A DNA stretch of 64,000 nucleotides from Saccharospirillum sp. MSK14-1 (GCF_003054965.1 NZ_MIES01000033.1:1240001-1304000); one strand, 5' to 3'; numbered from the stretch's first letter, positions 1-9,736 are shown. Numbers and translations are program-made. Notes: generated by a model from the sequence alone, not told the origin.

Positions 1-769
1 TTGCCGCCAGACGAATGCCTTGTTGCGCTGGGTTCATCGCCTGCAACTGAGCGAGAGGATCGCCCGCTCCGGCCCAATTAACGAACACCAGCCGATCGCC
101 CTCTGCGTCGGCCAGTGCCGTATAAATGCGCTCGTTGGCGGCCCTGAAATCGTCACTGCCGGCGGGTAGGAATTCCTGATGCACGATCTCAGCACCGGTG
201 CCGACCAGAGCCTGACGGAAAGCCGCGAGAGTGTTATGACCAAAATCGTTGTCCGGCGCGATGGTGGCGATCTTCAAACCCGGACGCGCCAGAGCGACTG
301 CGTTGGCGACGGCTTCTTGACTGGCTGAACGGCCAGTCCGGAACACATAGCGATTACCCCGGGACCCGGTGATGGTATCGGCGACCGCCGGCTCAACCAA
401 TAAGATGCGCCGGTACTGCCGGGCGACGGGCAACATTGGGATTGCCACGGACGACGACAATGGTCCCACCGCCACTAATGCATCGTCTTCAACATACGCT
501 TCTTCAAGCAGCGAACGGCCGAGCAACGGATCCAGACGGCTGTCTTTTTCAATCACTTCCAGCGCACGGCCGTTAATGCTCATGGTGCCTTCGGTGGCGT
601 ATTCCAAACCCAGCATCAAGCCATCGTGACTTTGCTGTCCATAATTCGCCAGCGGCCCGGTCTTACCGTAAACATGAGCGATGCGAATGGGGTCATCCGC
701 CAGGACCCGACCCGACGTTAAACCCAATAACAACATCAGCAACACGCTGCCTACCGAAACCTCTTTCAT
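1..769 (-). CDS. ABC transporter substrate-binding protein, branched-chain amino acid type (partial)
   Basis: The reading frame runs leftward from an ATG at 769 and is still open at the window edge, so about 256 N-terminal residues are present. It begins with a signal peptide (MKEVSVGSVLLMLLLGLTSG, then RVLADD). The mature part follows the periplasmic type I binding fold of LivJ-like proteins: IRIAHVYGKTGPLANYGQQ, then a long alternation of strands and helices with ATIAPDNDFGH at the start of the second lobe. Family proteins capture amino acids, amides or urea-like solutes for a LivHMGF-type importer, whose genes would lie to the left. The ligand cannot be told. GGGAGTG lies just upstream of the ATG. 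Confidence 0.85.
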   Translation of the reverse strand, partial: MKEVSVGSVLLMLLLGLTSGRVLADDPIRIAHVYGKTGPLANYGQQSHDGLMLGLEYATEGTMSINGRALEVIEKDSRLDPLLGRSLLEEAYVEDDALVAVGPLSSSVAIPMLPVARQYRRILLVEPAVADTITGSRGNRYVFRTGRSASQEAVANAVALARPGLKIATIAPDNDFGHNTLAAFRQALVGTGAEIVHQEFLPAGSDDFRAANERIYTALADAEGDRLVFVNWAGAGDPLAQLQAMNPAQQGIRLAA

Positions 770-903
770 ACGGCCACTCCCAACTGAAATCAGCAGGCAT
801 CTTATTGACCCGGATAAAACCTCGCAAGCACAAGCCTGATGCGCTCTGACCGGACAGTGTTCGGTAGATCCACCGTATTTCAATTCAATGAATCAGGTAA
901 ACT

Positions 904-920
904 GTCGTTACAGTAACGAC
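904..920. repeat. perfect 8-bp palindrome upstream of chemoreceptor gene
   Basis: GTCGTTAC and GTAACGAC are separated by one base, 30 bp before the ATG at 951. It could be a regulator site or a small hairpin in the 5' leader. No regulator can be assigned. Confidence 0.5.
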
Positions 921-950
921 CTGTTCACCGCTCTAGTTAGGAGTTCCGCC

Positions 951-2969
951 ATGAAGTTTACGGTGGTCATGAAAACGGCTCTGGGATTTGCACTGATTCT
1001 GCTGCTGATGGTCGGCATTACAGTCTCCGCCCTGACCAACCAAGCCTCCGTTGGCGGTCTTTTTAAGACCACCACGTCCGAAGTGGTACCTCGGATGCAA
1101 CAGGCCTATCGCCTGGTGATTGCTCTGCAGAATGCCAACAAAGCCGTATCCCAGCACGCCGCCGTTTCAAGCGATGAAGATTTGCAACGCTATGAAACCG
1201 ATTTCACCAGTGCCAAAGCCGACGTCAATCGCATTCGCACTGGACTGGCTGACAGCCTGAGTGACAACGACCCTTTGGTGGATGCACTGGCTCAAGCCAA
1301 CAGCACCATTAATGAAGCCTTGCGCCTGGGTGAGCAACACTTACAAACTCGCCGGACTGTCCTCAACAGTCGCCAAGCCTTTATGCGGGAATTCCAGACA
1401 CAGGGTTCGCGCTGGCTGACCTTCAGCGACGATATGAAAATCGTCGACCGGGTGCTGGAAATGCTCGGTCAGCAGACAACGTCCGAAGCCCGGCAGATTG
1501 GTTCCGATGCCAACTATGTGCTTGATCGCATCGATCTGGTCCGTACCGGTATCAATGGCATCAACGGTTTAGCCACCGCCAGCCAGGTGCTGGCGGTGCA
1601 GGAAGACCTGGCCCGTGAGTTGGAGCGACTGGGATCGCGTATGGAACGATTGGCCGACAGCAACGCCATCATCCATCGTTACCTGTCGACCTACGTTGAG
1701 TTGTTGCAAACCGCCGTCTCTGGCGAAACCGGCACTCTGTCGCTCTACCTGCGGTCTCTGCGTGCCGAAGAACTCTCCAGCCGTGAGTTGTCGATTCTGG
1801 CCGATACGGTCAACAGTGGCGTGCGCAGTCTGGGTCTGGTCACCACAGCTTTAAGCGAACAAAGTGAAACGCTTCGCCAGCAGGTGGCGTCGGCGAATGA
1901 GCGCGCCAGCATCATTGTGCTGGGCGTGTTAGTGGTGTCTCTGGTGATTGCCGTAGCCATCATGCTGTCCCTGATTCGCAGCATTCGACGGCCGCTGAAA
2001 ACCATCACCAACTTGCTCAGCGCCGTCTCCGAAGGCGATCTGTCGCAGCAAATGACCGTGCGCAGCGCCGATGAATTTGGCCAAATCGGTCAGGGCATTA
2101 ACGCGCTGATCGATCACACCCGCGTTATCGTCAGCGACATCAAGAACACCTCCAAAGAAATTGCCTCAGTGTCACACCAGGTATCGGAAACCACCCGATC
2201 CAGCTCTCAGAAACTGCAGCAGCAAAAAGATCAGTCGGCCTCCATCGCCACAGCAGCCACCGAATTAACGTCGTCAGCCAGCGACATTTCCGACAATTCC
2301 GACAATACCCTGGAGCGCGTGCAAGCCGTGCACGATTCCGCGGCCCAGGGCCAACGCAATATGGCCGCCAGTCAGAATGAAATTAAACAGCTGGTTAACG
2401 ATCTGACCGAAGCCAGCAACGTGGTGAACAACCTCCAGGAAGAATCAAAGAGCATTGGGACCATCCTGGAGGTGATTCAGGACATCGCCGAGCAAACCAA
2501 CCTGCTGGCGCTGAACGCCGCCATCGAAGCCGCCCGTGCCGGAGAACAAGGCCGGGGGTTTGCGGTCGTCGCCGATGAAGTGCGCACTTTGGCGAGCCGG
2601 ACACAAAGCTCCACGGAAGAAATTTACGAGATGATCGAACGCCTGCAGACACGCGCAAACGCCGCAGTCGAGTTAATGACGCATAACCGCGACCGGGTGG
2701 AGCAAGTGGTTAACCGCACCACCGAAGCCGATCACTCCTTGCAGGATATTCTGAGCGCGCTGAACGACATCACCGAAATGAGCCAGCACATTGCCGAGGG
2801 AACCAGTGCGCAGCGCGCCACGGCTGACGAAGTAGCGCGCTCCATTGAAGCCATTGCGGAACTGTCGGATGCCATCTATTCCAATGCCTCGAAAAATGGC
2901 GCCACCTTCGAGCGTCTGAATAAACTGGTCGAGCAACAAAACACAGCGGTCAGCCGGTTTCAGTATTGA
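951..2969 (+). CDS. methyl-accepting chemotaxis protein
   Basis: This is a transmembrane chemoreceptor of 672 residues. An N-terminal membrane segment (about residues 7-27) is followed by a long, mostly helical periplasmic sensor region of about 300 residues, a second membrane segment ([19 protein letters not shown]), a HAMP linker and the cytoplasmic signalling domain. The hairpin tip carries the conserved [19 protein letters not shown] and [12 protein letters not shown] stretches that contact CheA and CheW. There is no CheR-tethering pentapeptide at the C terminus. An in-frame ATG at 888 exists, but TAGGAG sits 8 bp before the ATG at 951, which also puts the first membrane segment at the N terminus. 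The ligand is unknown. The 3' end overlaps the convergent AraC gene by 10 bp. Confidence 0.93.
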   Translation: MKFTVVMKTALGFALILLLMVGITVSALTNQASVGGLFKTTTSEVVPRMQQAYRLVIALQNANKAVSQHAAVSSDEDLQRYETDFTSAKADVNRIRTGLADSLSDNDPLVDALAQANSTINEALRLGEQHLQTRRTVLNSRQAFMREFQTQGSRWLTFSDDMKIVDRVLEMLGQQTTSEARQIGSDANYVLDRIDLVRTGINGINGLATASQVLAVQEDLARELERLGSRMERLADSNAIIHRYLSTYVELLQTAVSGETGTLSLYLRSLRAEELSSRELSILADTVNSGVRSLGLVTTALSEQSETLRQQVASANERASIIVLGVLVVSLVIAVAIMLSLIRSIRRPLKTITNLLSAVSEGDLSQQMTVRSADEFGQIGQGINALIDHTRVIVSDIKNTSKEIASVSHQVSETTRSSSQKLQQQKDQSASIATAATELTSSASDISDNSDNTLERVQAVHDSAAQGQRNMAASQNEIKQLVNDLTEASNVVNNLQEESKSIGTILEVIQDIAEQTNLLALNAAIEAARAGEQGRGFAVVADEVRTLASRTQSSTEEIYEMIERLQTRANAAVELMTHNRDRVEQVVNRTTEADHSLQDILSALNDITEMSQHIAEGTSAQRATADEVARSIEAIAELSDAIYSNASKNGATFERLNKLVEQQNTAVSRFQY

Positions 2970-3937
2970 TCCAACTGACGGCGTCGATAGGCCTGGGGCG
3001 CCAGGCCATAACGCGCCTTAAAGCGATGCCGGAAATGAGAGGCATCGCTGAACCCCTGAGCAAACGCCAGCTGTTCAGTACTGACCTGGCGTTGCGCCGG
3101 GTCACTTAACTGCTGTCGAACGCGCTCTAATCGTTCGTTCATCAACCAACTGGAAAACCGTTCACCCGCCTCAGCAAAACGCGCCTGTATAGTCCGCCGT
3201 GAGCAGCCGAAATGCGTTGCCAGCTGCAGCAGATTAAAATCCGGATCTGCCAGATACAGCGACGCCACCGTTTTGATGTAGCGTATGTCCATCGCCCCAA
3301 CAGCCTCGGCGTCCTGATGCTGCTGAGCCAGTTGCCGTAACAGCGGCAACACCAGCTCACTCATCTGATTCACCGCGCGCCACTGCTCCATCTCGGCGGC
3401 CTCCACCAATAAACGCCATTGCTGGCTGGCCAAGCGGCCCAGTGGATCACTGACAAAGGCCTGATTGAGGGTGTGGGTCAAGGCGGGCGTCACCGTCACA
3501 CCCAATTGCTCAGGCGTCAGCCGCAGGCTGTAAAGTCGCATTCGCGGCGCAGGGTCAAAAAACAAATGGAAGGTCTGGCTGTTATCCAGCAGCAGCGGTT
3601 GACCGGCGCGGGCGGTGCACGGCCGACCCGCCACATCGGCGTGATAATCCAGGTAAGGCGATAGATTCAAAAACAAGCTGTCGTCCGGCTGCAGCACTTT
3701 CTCACGGCTGCCCCGACTCGCCCGGTGCGCCGGCGCATCCAAGCGCGCCAAGTGCAACTGGCTCAAGCTCACCGAGCGAAATTCAGCATCAAACCCGTGC
3801 CGGGTCAAACGTTCTGGTTGAATGCCTGCGTAGGTGCTGGCAATGGCATCGCAGAAACAATCGAATTGCAGGCGCGGATGCAGATGCGCTGTCGAATGCG
3901 CCTGAGTGGTCAAGATGTGATGTTCACCGGCAGCCAT
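2960..3937 (-). CDS. AraC-family transcriptional regulator
   Basis: A 325-residue regulator. The N-terminal half resembles the effector/oligomerisation domain of AraC proteins of the OruR/FeaR kind. The last 100 residues hold the two helix-turn-helix motifs ([19 protein letters not shown] and [18 protein letters not shown], ending [11 protein letters not shown]). A longer frame starts at 3982, but GGAG lies 6 bp before the ATG at 3937, so the shorter form is preferred. It is divergent from the hydrolase at 4032 with 94 bp between them, the usual arrangement for a regulator and its target. That link is inference; the effector is unknown. Confidence 0.88.
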   Translation of the reverse strand: MAAGEHHILTTQAHSTAHLHPRLQFDCFCDAIASTYAGIQPERLTRHGFDAEFRSVSLSQLHLARLDAPAHRASRGSREKVLQPDDSLFLNLSPYLDYHADVAGRPCTARAGQPLLLDNSQTFHLFFDPAPRMRLYSLRLTPEQLGVTVTPALTHTLNQAFVSDPLGRLASQQWRLLVEAAEMEQWRAVNQMSELVLPLLRQLAQQHQDAEAVGAMDIRYIKTVASLYLADPDFNLLQLATHFGCSRRTIQARFAEAGERFSSWLMNERLERVRQQLSDPAQRQVSTEQLAFAQGFSDASHFRHRFKARYGLAPQAYRRRQLDQY

Positions 3938-4031
3938 GTTTTTTCTCCGCTGGCCAGTTTGTTGTCGGTCATGTTGAAACAAAATACGTCAGAAGAACAC
4001 CACAACAAAAACAACAGCGGGAGAGCTCATC

Positions 4032-4886
4032 ATGAGCCGTTTGCACTGTATCTTGATTCATGGCGCCTGGCATGGCGCGCAATGCTGGTCAGCACTCGAA
4101 CCCTTACTGACCGCCAAAGGCCTGATTGTTCACCGTCTGGATCTGCCCGGCGCCGGCAAAAACGCTCAAACGCCTGACAGTTTCCAGCAGCGTCCGCTCG
4201 ATGCTCAGGCGTTTGCCAGCGAACCCTCGCCCAATGCCAATATTACGCAGGCTGAGCGGACCGGTGCGGTGATCAACCTCATTCGTACCCTGCGGGAAGT
4301 GGGTGACCGCGTCATGCTGGTGGGCCACTCACTCGGCGGATTAACCCTATCGGCCGTCGCAGAACAACTGGAACAACCCGTCGATTCGCTGGTTTATCTC
4401 GCTGCTTTTATGTTGCCGCCAAACATGCCGGCCATCGCCATGATTCAGCATGAACGCATGGCTGGCGAGGAAGTCGCCCCACTCTTTTTGGCGGACCCCG
4501 CCGTCGTTGGTGCGCTGCGTCTCGATCCGGCCAGCGCTGATCTGGTTTACCGCGCCAAACTGCGCTCCGCCTTTTATGGTGATCTGGACGATGCCGACGC
4601 GGATGAACAACTCAGCCATTTACACTGCGATGAACCCGCTTCGGTGGTGATGGAACCCTCGCCCATCAGCGTTGGTGGCTTCGGCCGTCAGCCGCGCCAT
4701 TACATTCGCTGCACCGAGGACAGAGCCATTCCGATCGCCGGCCAGGATTTTATGATCGATGCCGTAGACGATGCTTTAGGCGGCAAAACCCAGGTAATGA
4801 CACTGAATTGCAGTCACTCGCCCTTCCTGTCACAACCCGAGGCTCTGGCCAACGCTTTAGCTCAGATTGCGTTAACACTGTCCTAA
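4032..4886 (+). CDS. alpha/beta-hydrolase fold esterase
   Basis: A 284-residue cytoplasmic hydrolase. ILIHGAWHGAQCW near the N terminus supplies the oxyanion-hole HG motif. GHSLGG places the nucleophile at Ser100, and NCSHSPFLSQP near the C terminus supplies the catalytic His in the pattern typical of plant methylesterase/EstC-like enzymes. The family cleaves small carboxylic esters; the substrate here is not recognisable. A GGGAGAG ribosome site precedes the ATG. It is divergent from an AraC regulator and ends at a bidirectional terminator shared with fpr. Confidence 0.85.
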   Translation: MSRLHCILIHGAWHGAQCWSALEPLLTAKGLIVHRLDLPGAGKNAQTPDSFQQRPLDAQAFASEPSPNANITQAERTGAVINLIRTLREVGDRVMLVGHSLGGLTLSAVAEQLEQPVDSLVYLAAFMLPPNMPAIAMIQHERMAGEEVAPLFLADPAVVGALRLDPASADLVYRAKLRSAFYGDLDDADADEQLSHLHCDEPASVVMEPSPISVGGFGRQPRHYIRCTEDRAIPIAGQDFMIDAVDDALGGKTQVMTLNCSHSPFLSQPEALANALAQIALTLS

Positions 4887-4892
4887 GCCCAT

Positions 4893-4931
4893 AAAAAAAC
4901 CGGTGCAAGGTTACCCCTGCACCGGTTTTTT
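4893..4931. terminator. bidirectional rho-independent terminator
   Basis: AACCGGTGCA pairs with TGCACCGGTT around a 10-nt loop, with an A-run on the left and a T-run on the right. It lies between the convergent hydrolase and fpr genes and can end transcription from both sides. Confidence 0.93.
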
Positions 4932-4944
4932 AAGACGGCCGATC

Positions 4945-5718
4945 TTACTTTTCGACGAAGGCCCGTTCGATCACATACTCACCCACGTTACCGGCGCGGG
5001 TTTCTTTAAAACCCCAGCTGTCGAGAATGTCGGTGGTGTCTTTGAGCATGGCCGGGCTGCCGCAGAGCATAAAGCGGTCATCTTCCAATGACGGCTTCGG
5101 CAAACCCAGATCGTCAAACAGCTTGCCGCTGGTCATCAGGTCGGTCAGACGGCCCTGGTTACGGAACTCTTCACGAGTAACAGTCGGGTAATACAGCAAT
5201 TTACCGTCGATCATTTCACCGAAAAATTCGTTGTTCGGCAATTCACTGATCATGTCCTGATACGCCAATTCAGACACTTGACGTACGCCGTGGGTCAGAA
5301 TAACGCGGTCAAACTGCTCGTAAATTTCCGGGTCTTTGATAATGCTCAAAAACGGCGCCAGGCCAGTGCCGGTGGACAGCAACCAAAGGTTTTTACCCGG
5401 CAACAGGTGATCGGTCACCAAGGTACCGGTCGGCTTGCGGCCGACATAGATTTCGTCACCGGGTTTGATGTTCTGCAACTGAGAGGTCAGCGGGCCGTCC
5501 GGCACTTTGATGCTGAAAAATTCCAGCTCTTCTTCGTAGTTGGCACTGGCAATCGAATAAGCCCGCAGCAAAGGACGACCACCATCCTGTTCCAACCCAA
5601 TCATGGTGAAATAGCCATTCTTGAAACGGAAACCCGGATCACGACTGGTGGTAAAGCTGAACAGGGTGTCGTTCCAATGCCGAACACTGGTGACGGTTTC
5701 AATATTCAAATTCGACAT
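4945..5718 (-). CDS. fpr: ferredoxin/flavodoxin-NADP+ reductase
   Basis: A 257-residue FAD enzyme that moves electrons between NADPH and ferredoxin or flavodoxin, used for Fe-S repair and oxidative-stress defence. RAYSIASA is the FAD-binding RxYS motif, GTGLAPF is the NADP-binding motif, and MLCGSPAM is the conserved cysteine-containing nicotinamide-side segment. The C terminus ends AFVEK, as in the Azotobacter/Pseudomonas subclass, not in the tryptophan or tyrosine of plant-type enzymes. The length matches the family. It is divergent from a FinR-like regulator, the arrangement known from Pseudomonas. Confidence 0.95.
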   Translation of the reverse strand: MSNLNIETVTSVRHWNDTLFSFTTSRDPGFRFKNGYFTMIGLEQDGGRPLLRAYSIASANYEEELEFFSIKVPDGPLTSQLQNIKPGDEIYVGRKPTGTLVTDHLLPGKNLWLLSTGTGLAPFLSIIKDPEIYEQFDRVILTHGVRQVSELAYQDMISELPNNEFFGEMIDGKLLYYPTVTREEFRNQGRLTDLMTSGKLFDDLGLPKPSLEDDRFMLCGSPAMLKDTTDILDSWGFKETRAGNVGEYVIERAFVEK

Positions 5719-5758
5719 AAGAACCTCTAAATTATTAATAACGAGTTATATGGGTGAC

Positions 5759-5786
5759 ACTATACGCAGCGACGGCTTATCGGCAA
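5759..5786 (-). promoter_or_regulatory. probable fpr promoter
   Basis: Read on the minus strand, TTGCCG (5786-5781) and TATAGT (5764-5759) are separated by 16 bp and lie about 40 bp upstream of the fpr ATG. This fits a sigma-70 promoter that a LysR activator could contact from the upstream side. Confidence 0.6.
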
Positions 5787-5809
5787 AATGACTATTTCCG
5801 ATATATTTA

Positions 5810-5824
5810 ATTGGTTTTACCAAT
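5810..5824. promoter_or_regulatory. LysR-type operator candidate
   Basis: ATTGG-TTTTA-CCAAT is a perfect interrupted palindrome of the T-N11-A class and directly abuts the regulator's ATG at 5825. It is a candidate autoregulatory site for the FinR-like protein; it lies about 25 bp upstream of the fpr -35 element. Confidence 0.5.
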
Positions 5825-6706
5825 ATGAAATTCACACTGCGCCAACTCCAGGTTTTTCTAGCGACCGCCCATCACGAAAACATCAGTCGTGCGGCCGCCA
5901 GCCTGCATATGTCTCAGTCCGCAGCCTCCGGTGCCTTGCGCGAATTTGAAACACTGTACGGCGTCCGCCTGTTCGAACGGGCCGGTAAGCGACTCAAGCT
6001 CAATGAAGTGGGTCGCCAGTTGTGGCCGCGGGTCGAAGCACTGCTCGAACAAGCCGACCAACTGGAAGCCGACTTGACCGGTCATCATGACCTGGGACGG
6101 CTAAAGGTGGGGGCAACGTTGACGATTGGCAACTACCTGGCGGTGGAATTAATGGCGCACTACAAGGCCACCCAACCGAATGCCCGGGTAACGCTGGAAG
6201 TTGCCAATACCCGCGCCATTGCCGACCGTGTGCTCACGTTTGATCTGGATCTGGGCATGATCGAAGGCGAGATTAACCATCCAGACTTGGAAGTCACGCG
6301 TTGGCGTTCCGACGAGCTCGTCATCTTCTGTGCCCCGGATCATGCCCTGGCCAAAGCCGGTCCATTAAAGGACGCTCAATTGGTCGATCAGCCCTGGATC
6401 GTCCGCGAACCCGGTTCCGGTACCCGTCAAACCTTTGAGCGTGGTATGCACGGGTTATTGAACGAGTTGGAAATCGCCCTCGAACTGGAACACACCGAAG
6501 CGATCAAGCGAGCCGTTGAGGCCGGTTTGGGGATTGCGTGCCTGTCGCGGGTTTGCCTGGAGGAAGCGTTTAAACGCGGTACTTTGGTGCCGTTGGCTGT
6601 CCCGCACCGTAATTTCCAGCGCGATTTCTATTTCGTACTGCACCGCCAGAAATTCCGCAGCCCGGGCATTCAACATTGGCTGGAGCTTTGTAAAGACGCC
6701 TGCTAG
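5825..6706 (+). CDS. finR: LysR-family regulator, FinR-like
   Basis: A 293-residue LysR-type regulator. The N-terminal winged helix (FTLRQLQVFLATAHHE, with ISRAAASLHMSQSAASGALR) is followed by the linker helix and a two-lobed effector domain (LKVGATLTIGNYL near residue 95). The divergent position next to fpr and the sequence style match Pseudomonas FinR, the regulator needed for fpr induction under superoxide or nitrosative stress. The assignment rests on context plus family resemblance. The ATG directly follows a palindrome that may be its own operator. Confidence 0.85.
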   Translation: MKFTLRQLQVFLATAHHENISRAAASLHMSQSAASGALREFETLYGVRLFERAGKRLKLNEVGRQLWPRVEALLEQADQLEADLTGHHDLGRLKVGATLTIGNYLAVELMAHYKATQPNARVTLEVANTRAIADRVLTFDLDLGMIEGEINHPDLEVTRWRSDELVIFCAPDHALAKAGPLKDAQLVDQPWIVREPGSGTRQTFERGMHGLLNELEIALELEHTEAIKRAVEAGLGIACLSRVCLEEAFKRGTLVPLAVPHRNFQRDFYFVLHRQKFRSPGIQHWLELCKDAC

Positions 6707-6759
6707 GGTGGCTCGATGGCTGTTCATCTCTCCCCTCTCCCAGTGAAACCAGTGGTGGC

Positions 6760-7209
6760 ATGTTGGCCTTTCCGATGGAAGTCCGCGGTGTCGGCACTTT
6801 CTATTATGTTTATGAATTTACGGTGTTCGAACACGATATCGATATCGACCCTATTCAACTGAGCCCGGCCAGCGGCATTCATGTCCGCACCTTCGGGCCT
6901 TATGAGCCGGGCGCGTATTATCTCGGTGTGCAAACGACACGTGTGAAGTCATCCCCTTCGATGAGTTTTCAGTACATACCCAATCCCCGTGAAATCTACA
7001 TTCCTTTTGCAATTGAGGAAGATACCATCACGGTGATGAACACCAAGTTAGTGGTGCATAAGCGACCACGCTCAGGCGGCGGATTCACAACCAGTAACCG
7101 CCGTCGTGCTTTAACTGAGGACATCCAGGCGCAGACTCTGGCTGAAATTAGAGAGAAGGATGAAGCCGGTCTGTGGCAAATCAATCCCTCAATTCCTGAA
7201 TCGGAATAA
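6760..7209 (+). CDS. hypothetical protein, beta-rich
   Basis: Unrecognised protein of 149 residues. It starts at MLAFPMEVRGVGTFYYVYEF, is rich in short alternating hydrophobic/polar stretches (likely beta strands) up to about residue 105, and ends in a basic then acidic tail. There is no signal peptide or membrane segment. No good ribosome site precedes either ATG (6760 or 6775). The frame stays open upstream into the lysR end, so this could be the remnant of a longer gene or be translated by coupling. It ends cleanly before a terminator, which supports its being transcribed. Confidence 0.5.
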   Translation: MLAFPMEVRGVGTFYYVYEFTVFEHDIDIDPIQLSPASGIHVRTFGPYEPGAYYLGVQTTRVKSSPSMSFQYIPNPREIYIPFAIEEDTITVMNTKLVVHKRPRSGGGFTTSNRRRALTEDIQAQTLAEIREKDEAGLWQINPSIPESE

Positions 7210-7224
7210 GACAACGCGTTACAC

Positions 7225-7251
7225 AAAAAAGGGCCTGACGGCCCTTTTTTT
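7225..7251. terminator. bidirectional rho-independent terminator
   Basis: GGGCC-TGAC-GGCCC hairpin flanked by an A-run and a T-run, between the convergent hypothetical gene and the thiolase gene. Confidence 0.9.
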
Positions 7252-7273
7252 GATGCTCAATGATTGACTGTAT

Positions 7274-8452
7274 TCAAACCCGCTCCAGACACACCGCCGT
7301 CCCTTCCCCGCCGCCAATACAGAGCGCGGCCATGCCTTTGCGCTGATCCAAGCGGATCATATTGTGCAACAGGGTGACGATAATACGGGCACCGCTGCAC
7401 CCCAGAGGATGTCCGAGAGCGCAGGCACCACCACTGATGTTAGTGATGTCGGGGCTTAATCCGACTTCCTGCATGCCGAGCATGGCGACCATGGCAAATG
7501 CTTCGTTGATTTCCGCGAGCTCCACATCGGTATTACGCCAGCCGGCCTTGGCCAGAGCCGTATTCATGGCACCGATGGGCGCACAGGTAAAGGTGCTGGG
7601 TTTTTGAGCATGGCTGGCGTAGCTGCGAATGACCGCCATCGGTGCCAGCCCTAATGCTTGGGCACGGCGGCGCGTCATGATCGTCAACGCCGCCGCACCG
7701 TCGCTGATTGAACTGGCATTCGCTGCGGTGATGGTGCCGTCTTTGGCAAAAGCCGGTTTCAGTTGCGGAATTTTATCAGGCCGCGCCTGGCCGGGCTGCT
7801 CATCCTGAGTCACTCGGGTTTCACCGCGCCGATCAGCGACTGTTATCGGCACGATTTCGTTTTCAAAGTAACCCTGTTCGATGGCGTTTTGAGCTCGGCT
7901 CAGACTGCGCAATGCATAGTCGTCCATGGCCTCGCGAGTCAGATTGTATTCGTCCGCTGTCGCCTGGGCGTGGACACCCATGGCGCGACCGTCATAAGCA
8001 TCTTCGAGCCCGTCAAGAAACATGTGGTCGTACACCTGCTGATGGCCCATGCGATACCCCGATCGCGCCTTGGGCATCAGATAAGGTGCACTGGACATCG
8101 ATTCCATCCCACCGGCAATGGCGATATCGATGTCACCGGCACGCATTTGATCGGCCGCCAACATCAGCGCTTTCATGCCCGAGCCACACACCTTATTGAC
8201 GGTGGTGGTCGGTACCGATTCTGGCAAACCGCCACTCAGCGCTGCTTGGCGCGCCGGTGCTTGACCAAGACCGGCCGGCAAGACACAGCCCATCAGCACA
8301 TCCTGCACCGATTCAGGCTTCAAACTGATCTGTGCCAGGTTGGCAGCAATAACGGCGCCGCCCAGGTCGGTGGCCTTCAGGCTCGACAACGCCCCTTGGA
8401 ATCCACCCAGTGGGGTTCGTTTGGCGGCAACAATTACAATTTCGTCAGACAT
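7274..8452 (-). CDS. thiolase (acetyl-CoA C-acyltransferase family)
   Basis: A 392-residue thiolase that joins or splits acyl-CoA and acetyl-CoA. The nucleophilic Cys lies in VNKVCGSGMKA (about residue 90). The conserved NEAFAMV, GHPLGCSGARI and CIGGGEG blocks supply the other active-site residues. A frame start at 8527 would overlap the upstream gene. The ATG at 8452 gives the standard MSDEIVIVAAKRTPLGG beginning and is preceded by GTGAG. It lies 16 bp behind the 3-hydroxyisobutyryl-CoA hydrolase gene, so the two form an operon. Length and motifs fit the AtoB/PhaA type, but acyl-chain preference cannot be read. Confidence 0.93.
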   Translation of the reverse strand: MSDEIVIVAAKRTPLGGFQGALSSLKATDLGGAVIAANLAQISLKPESVQDVLMGCVLPAGLGQAPARQAALSGGLPESVPTTTVNKVCGSGMKALMLAADQMRAGDIDIAIAGGMESMSSAPYLMPKARSGYRMGHQQVYDHMFLDGLEDAYDGRAMGVHAQATADEYNLTREAMDDYALRSLSRAQNAIEQGYFENEIVPITVADRRGETRVTQDEQPGQARPDKIPQLKPAFAKDGTITAANASSISDGAAALTIMTRRRAQALGLAPMAVIRSYASHAQKPSTFTCAPIGAMNTALAKAGWRNTDVELAEINEAFAMVAMLGMQEVGLSPDITNISGGACALGHPLGCSGARIIVTLLHNMIRLDQRKGMAALCIGGGEGTAVCLERV

Positions 8453-8468
8453 GATCTTTTTCTCACCG

Positions 8469-9545
8469 TCAAACGGGCTGTTCGATCGATGCCGTCTCAA
8501 ACGGCAACGGTCGGTAAAAACGTTCAATCAGATTAAAAGGGACCGACTCAACCTGCGGATACAGCCATTGGGGCTGTTTGTCTTTATCGATCAATAATGC
8601 CCGAACGCCTTCGGCAAATTCCGGCTCGCTACAGAGGTTCGAGGCCACCACCAGATCGGTTGCCAACGCCTGCAACCGGCTGGCTTTCCGCAGGCGTTTA
8701 AAATGATACCAACAATGCGCAATGCTTAACGCTGAGGCCGTACGCCATTGTTCGGCAGCCGCCTGAAACGGCGCAAAATGGCTGTTGCGCACGACCGTCA
8801 TCCAGTCGTTCAACAGAGGGTCGCCGAGTGAATCCAACGCCTGTTGCCAGGCCTGGCGGTGCGCCTGAACCTCGTGGGTCGGCTCTGTCAACTCTAACTG
8901 GTGCGGCAACTGGCCGGCGGCAAGGCTGGCTTGTAGTGCGGCCACCTGTTCGTCATCTGTCTCGGCATGGGCGTATTGCAACGCCAATAGATCCTTCATC
9001 GTCAGATGCATACCAGAAATGCCAATCAAGGTACCCGCGCGCCAATCCGGTTTCTGTAAAAAGTGACCAGCACCGACATCGGGAAACAAGCCAATCTGCA
9101 ACTCCGGCATGGCAAAACGACTGCGGTGATCAACCAGACGCAGATCAGCCCCGGCAAACAACCCCCAGCCTCCGCCCATCACCAGACCACGGCCATAAGC
9201 GACGATCGGTTTAGGGCTGTGTTCAATCATCGCATCAAGCTGATATTCAGCAGCAAAGTAGCGATGGCCGATGCGCCGTTGTTCGTCAGCCGGATGGCCG
9301 GTCACGTCGGTGACCAGTGCTTTGACATCGCCACCGGCGCAAAACGCTTTTTCCGTCGTGCTTTCCAGCCAGATGCTGCGCACTGAGTCGTCATCGAACG
9401 CCTGCTGCAAGGCCTGGGTTAATGCTTCGATCAGTTCAAGATTCAGCGCATTCAACGCCTGGGGTCGGTTCAGTCGAATCAGCTGCAACGCCTGGCGACG
9501 CTCAAGCCGTACCAGGGCGTTATCGTTATTATTGCCTGTGGTCAT
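8469..9545 (-). CDS. 3-hydroxyisobutyryl-CoA hydrolase / enoyl-CoA hydratase family
   Basis: A 358-residue crotonase-fold protein. FCAGGDVKAL and the oxyanion-hole block GRGLVMGGGWGLFAGADLR, followed by MPELQIGLFPDVGAGHFL, match bacterial 3-hydroxyisobutyryl-CoA hydrolases. Those enzymes are about 100 residues longer than simple enoyl-CoA hydratases and have a long C-terminal helical extension, as seen here. The reaction releases 3-hydroxyisobutyrate in valine breakdown. It is the first gene of a two-gene operon with the thiolase. The rest of the valine pathway is not in this window. Confidence 0.85.
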   Translation of the reverse strand: MTTGNNNDNALVRLERRQALQLIRLNRPQALNALNLELIEALTQALQQAFDDDSVRSIWLESTTEKAFCAGGDVKALVTDVTGHPADEQRRIGHRYFAAEYQLDAMIEHSPKPIVAYGRGLVMGGGWGLFAGADLRLVDHRSRFAMPELQIGLFPDVGAGHFLQKPDWRAGTLIGISGMHLTMKDLLALQYAHAETDDEQVAALQASLAAGQLPHQLELTEPTHEVQAHRQAWQQALDSLGDPLLNDWMTVVRNSHFAPFQAAAEQWRTASALSIAHCWYHFKRLRKASRLQALATDLVVASNLCSEPEFAEGVRALLIDKDKQPQWLYPQVESVPFNLIERFYRPLPFETASIEQPV

Positions 9546-9615
9546 GGGAACTTACCTGCATCGAGACGGTCGATATCCTGCCTTGGCTCAAGGTTGCGTA
9601 CAAGACTGAGTCGGG

Positions 9616-9644
9616 TTGGCAATTCAAAAACCACTGCGTAATAC
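9616..9644 (+). promoter_or_regulatory. probable promoter of the betaine/choline-type ABC operon
   Basis: TTGGCA (9616-9621) and TAATAC (9639-9644) are separated by 17 bp, about 92 bp upstream of the binding-protein ATG. The CCAC/GTGG arms around the -10 could hold an operator. Confidence 0.6.
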
Positions 9645-9736
9645 TGTGGCGCTATGGAACCCGAAGCTGATTCATGCCTGTTACCTCCAAGGTTCCCACA
9701 CCCCCTAACACACCGCCGAAGATAAAGGACGCTCCC

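Noticed and set aside
8453-8527. Longer thiolase N terminus
   Set aside because: It lies within the end of the hydratase-family gene and precedes the conserved MSDEIVIVAAKRTP beginning.
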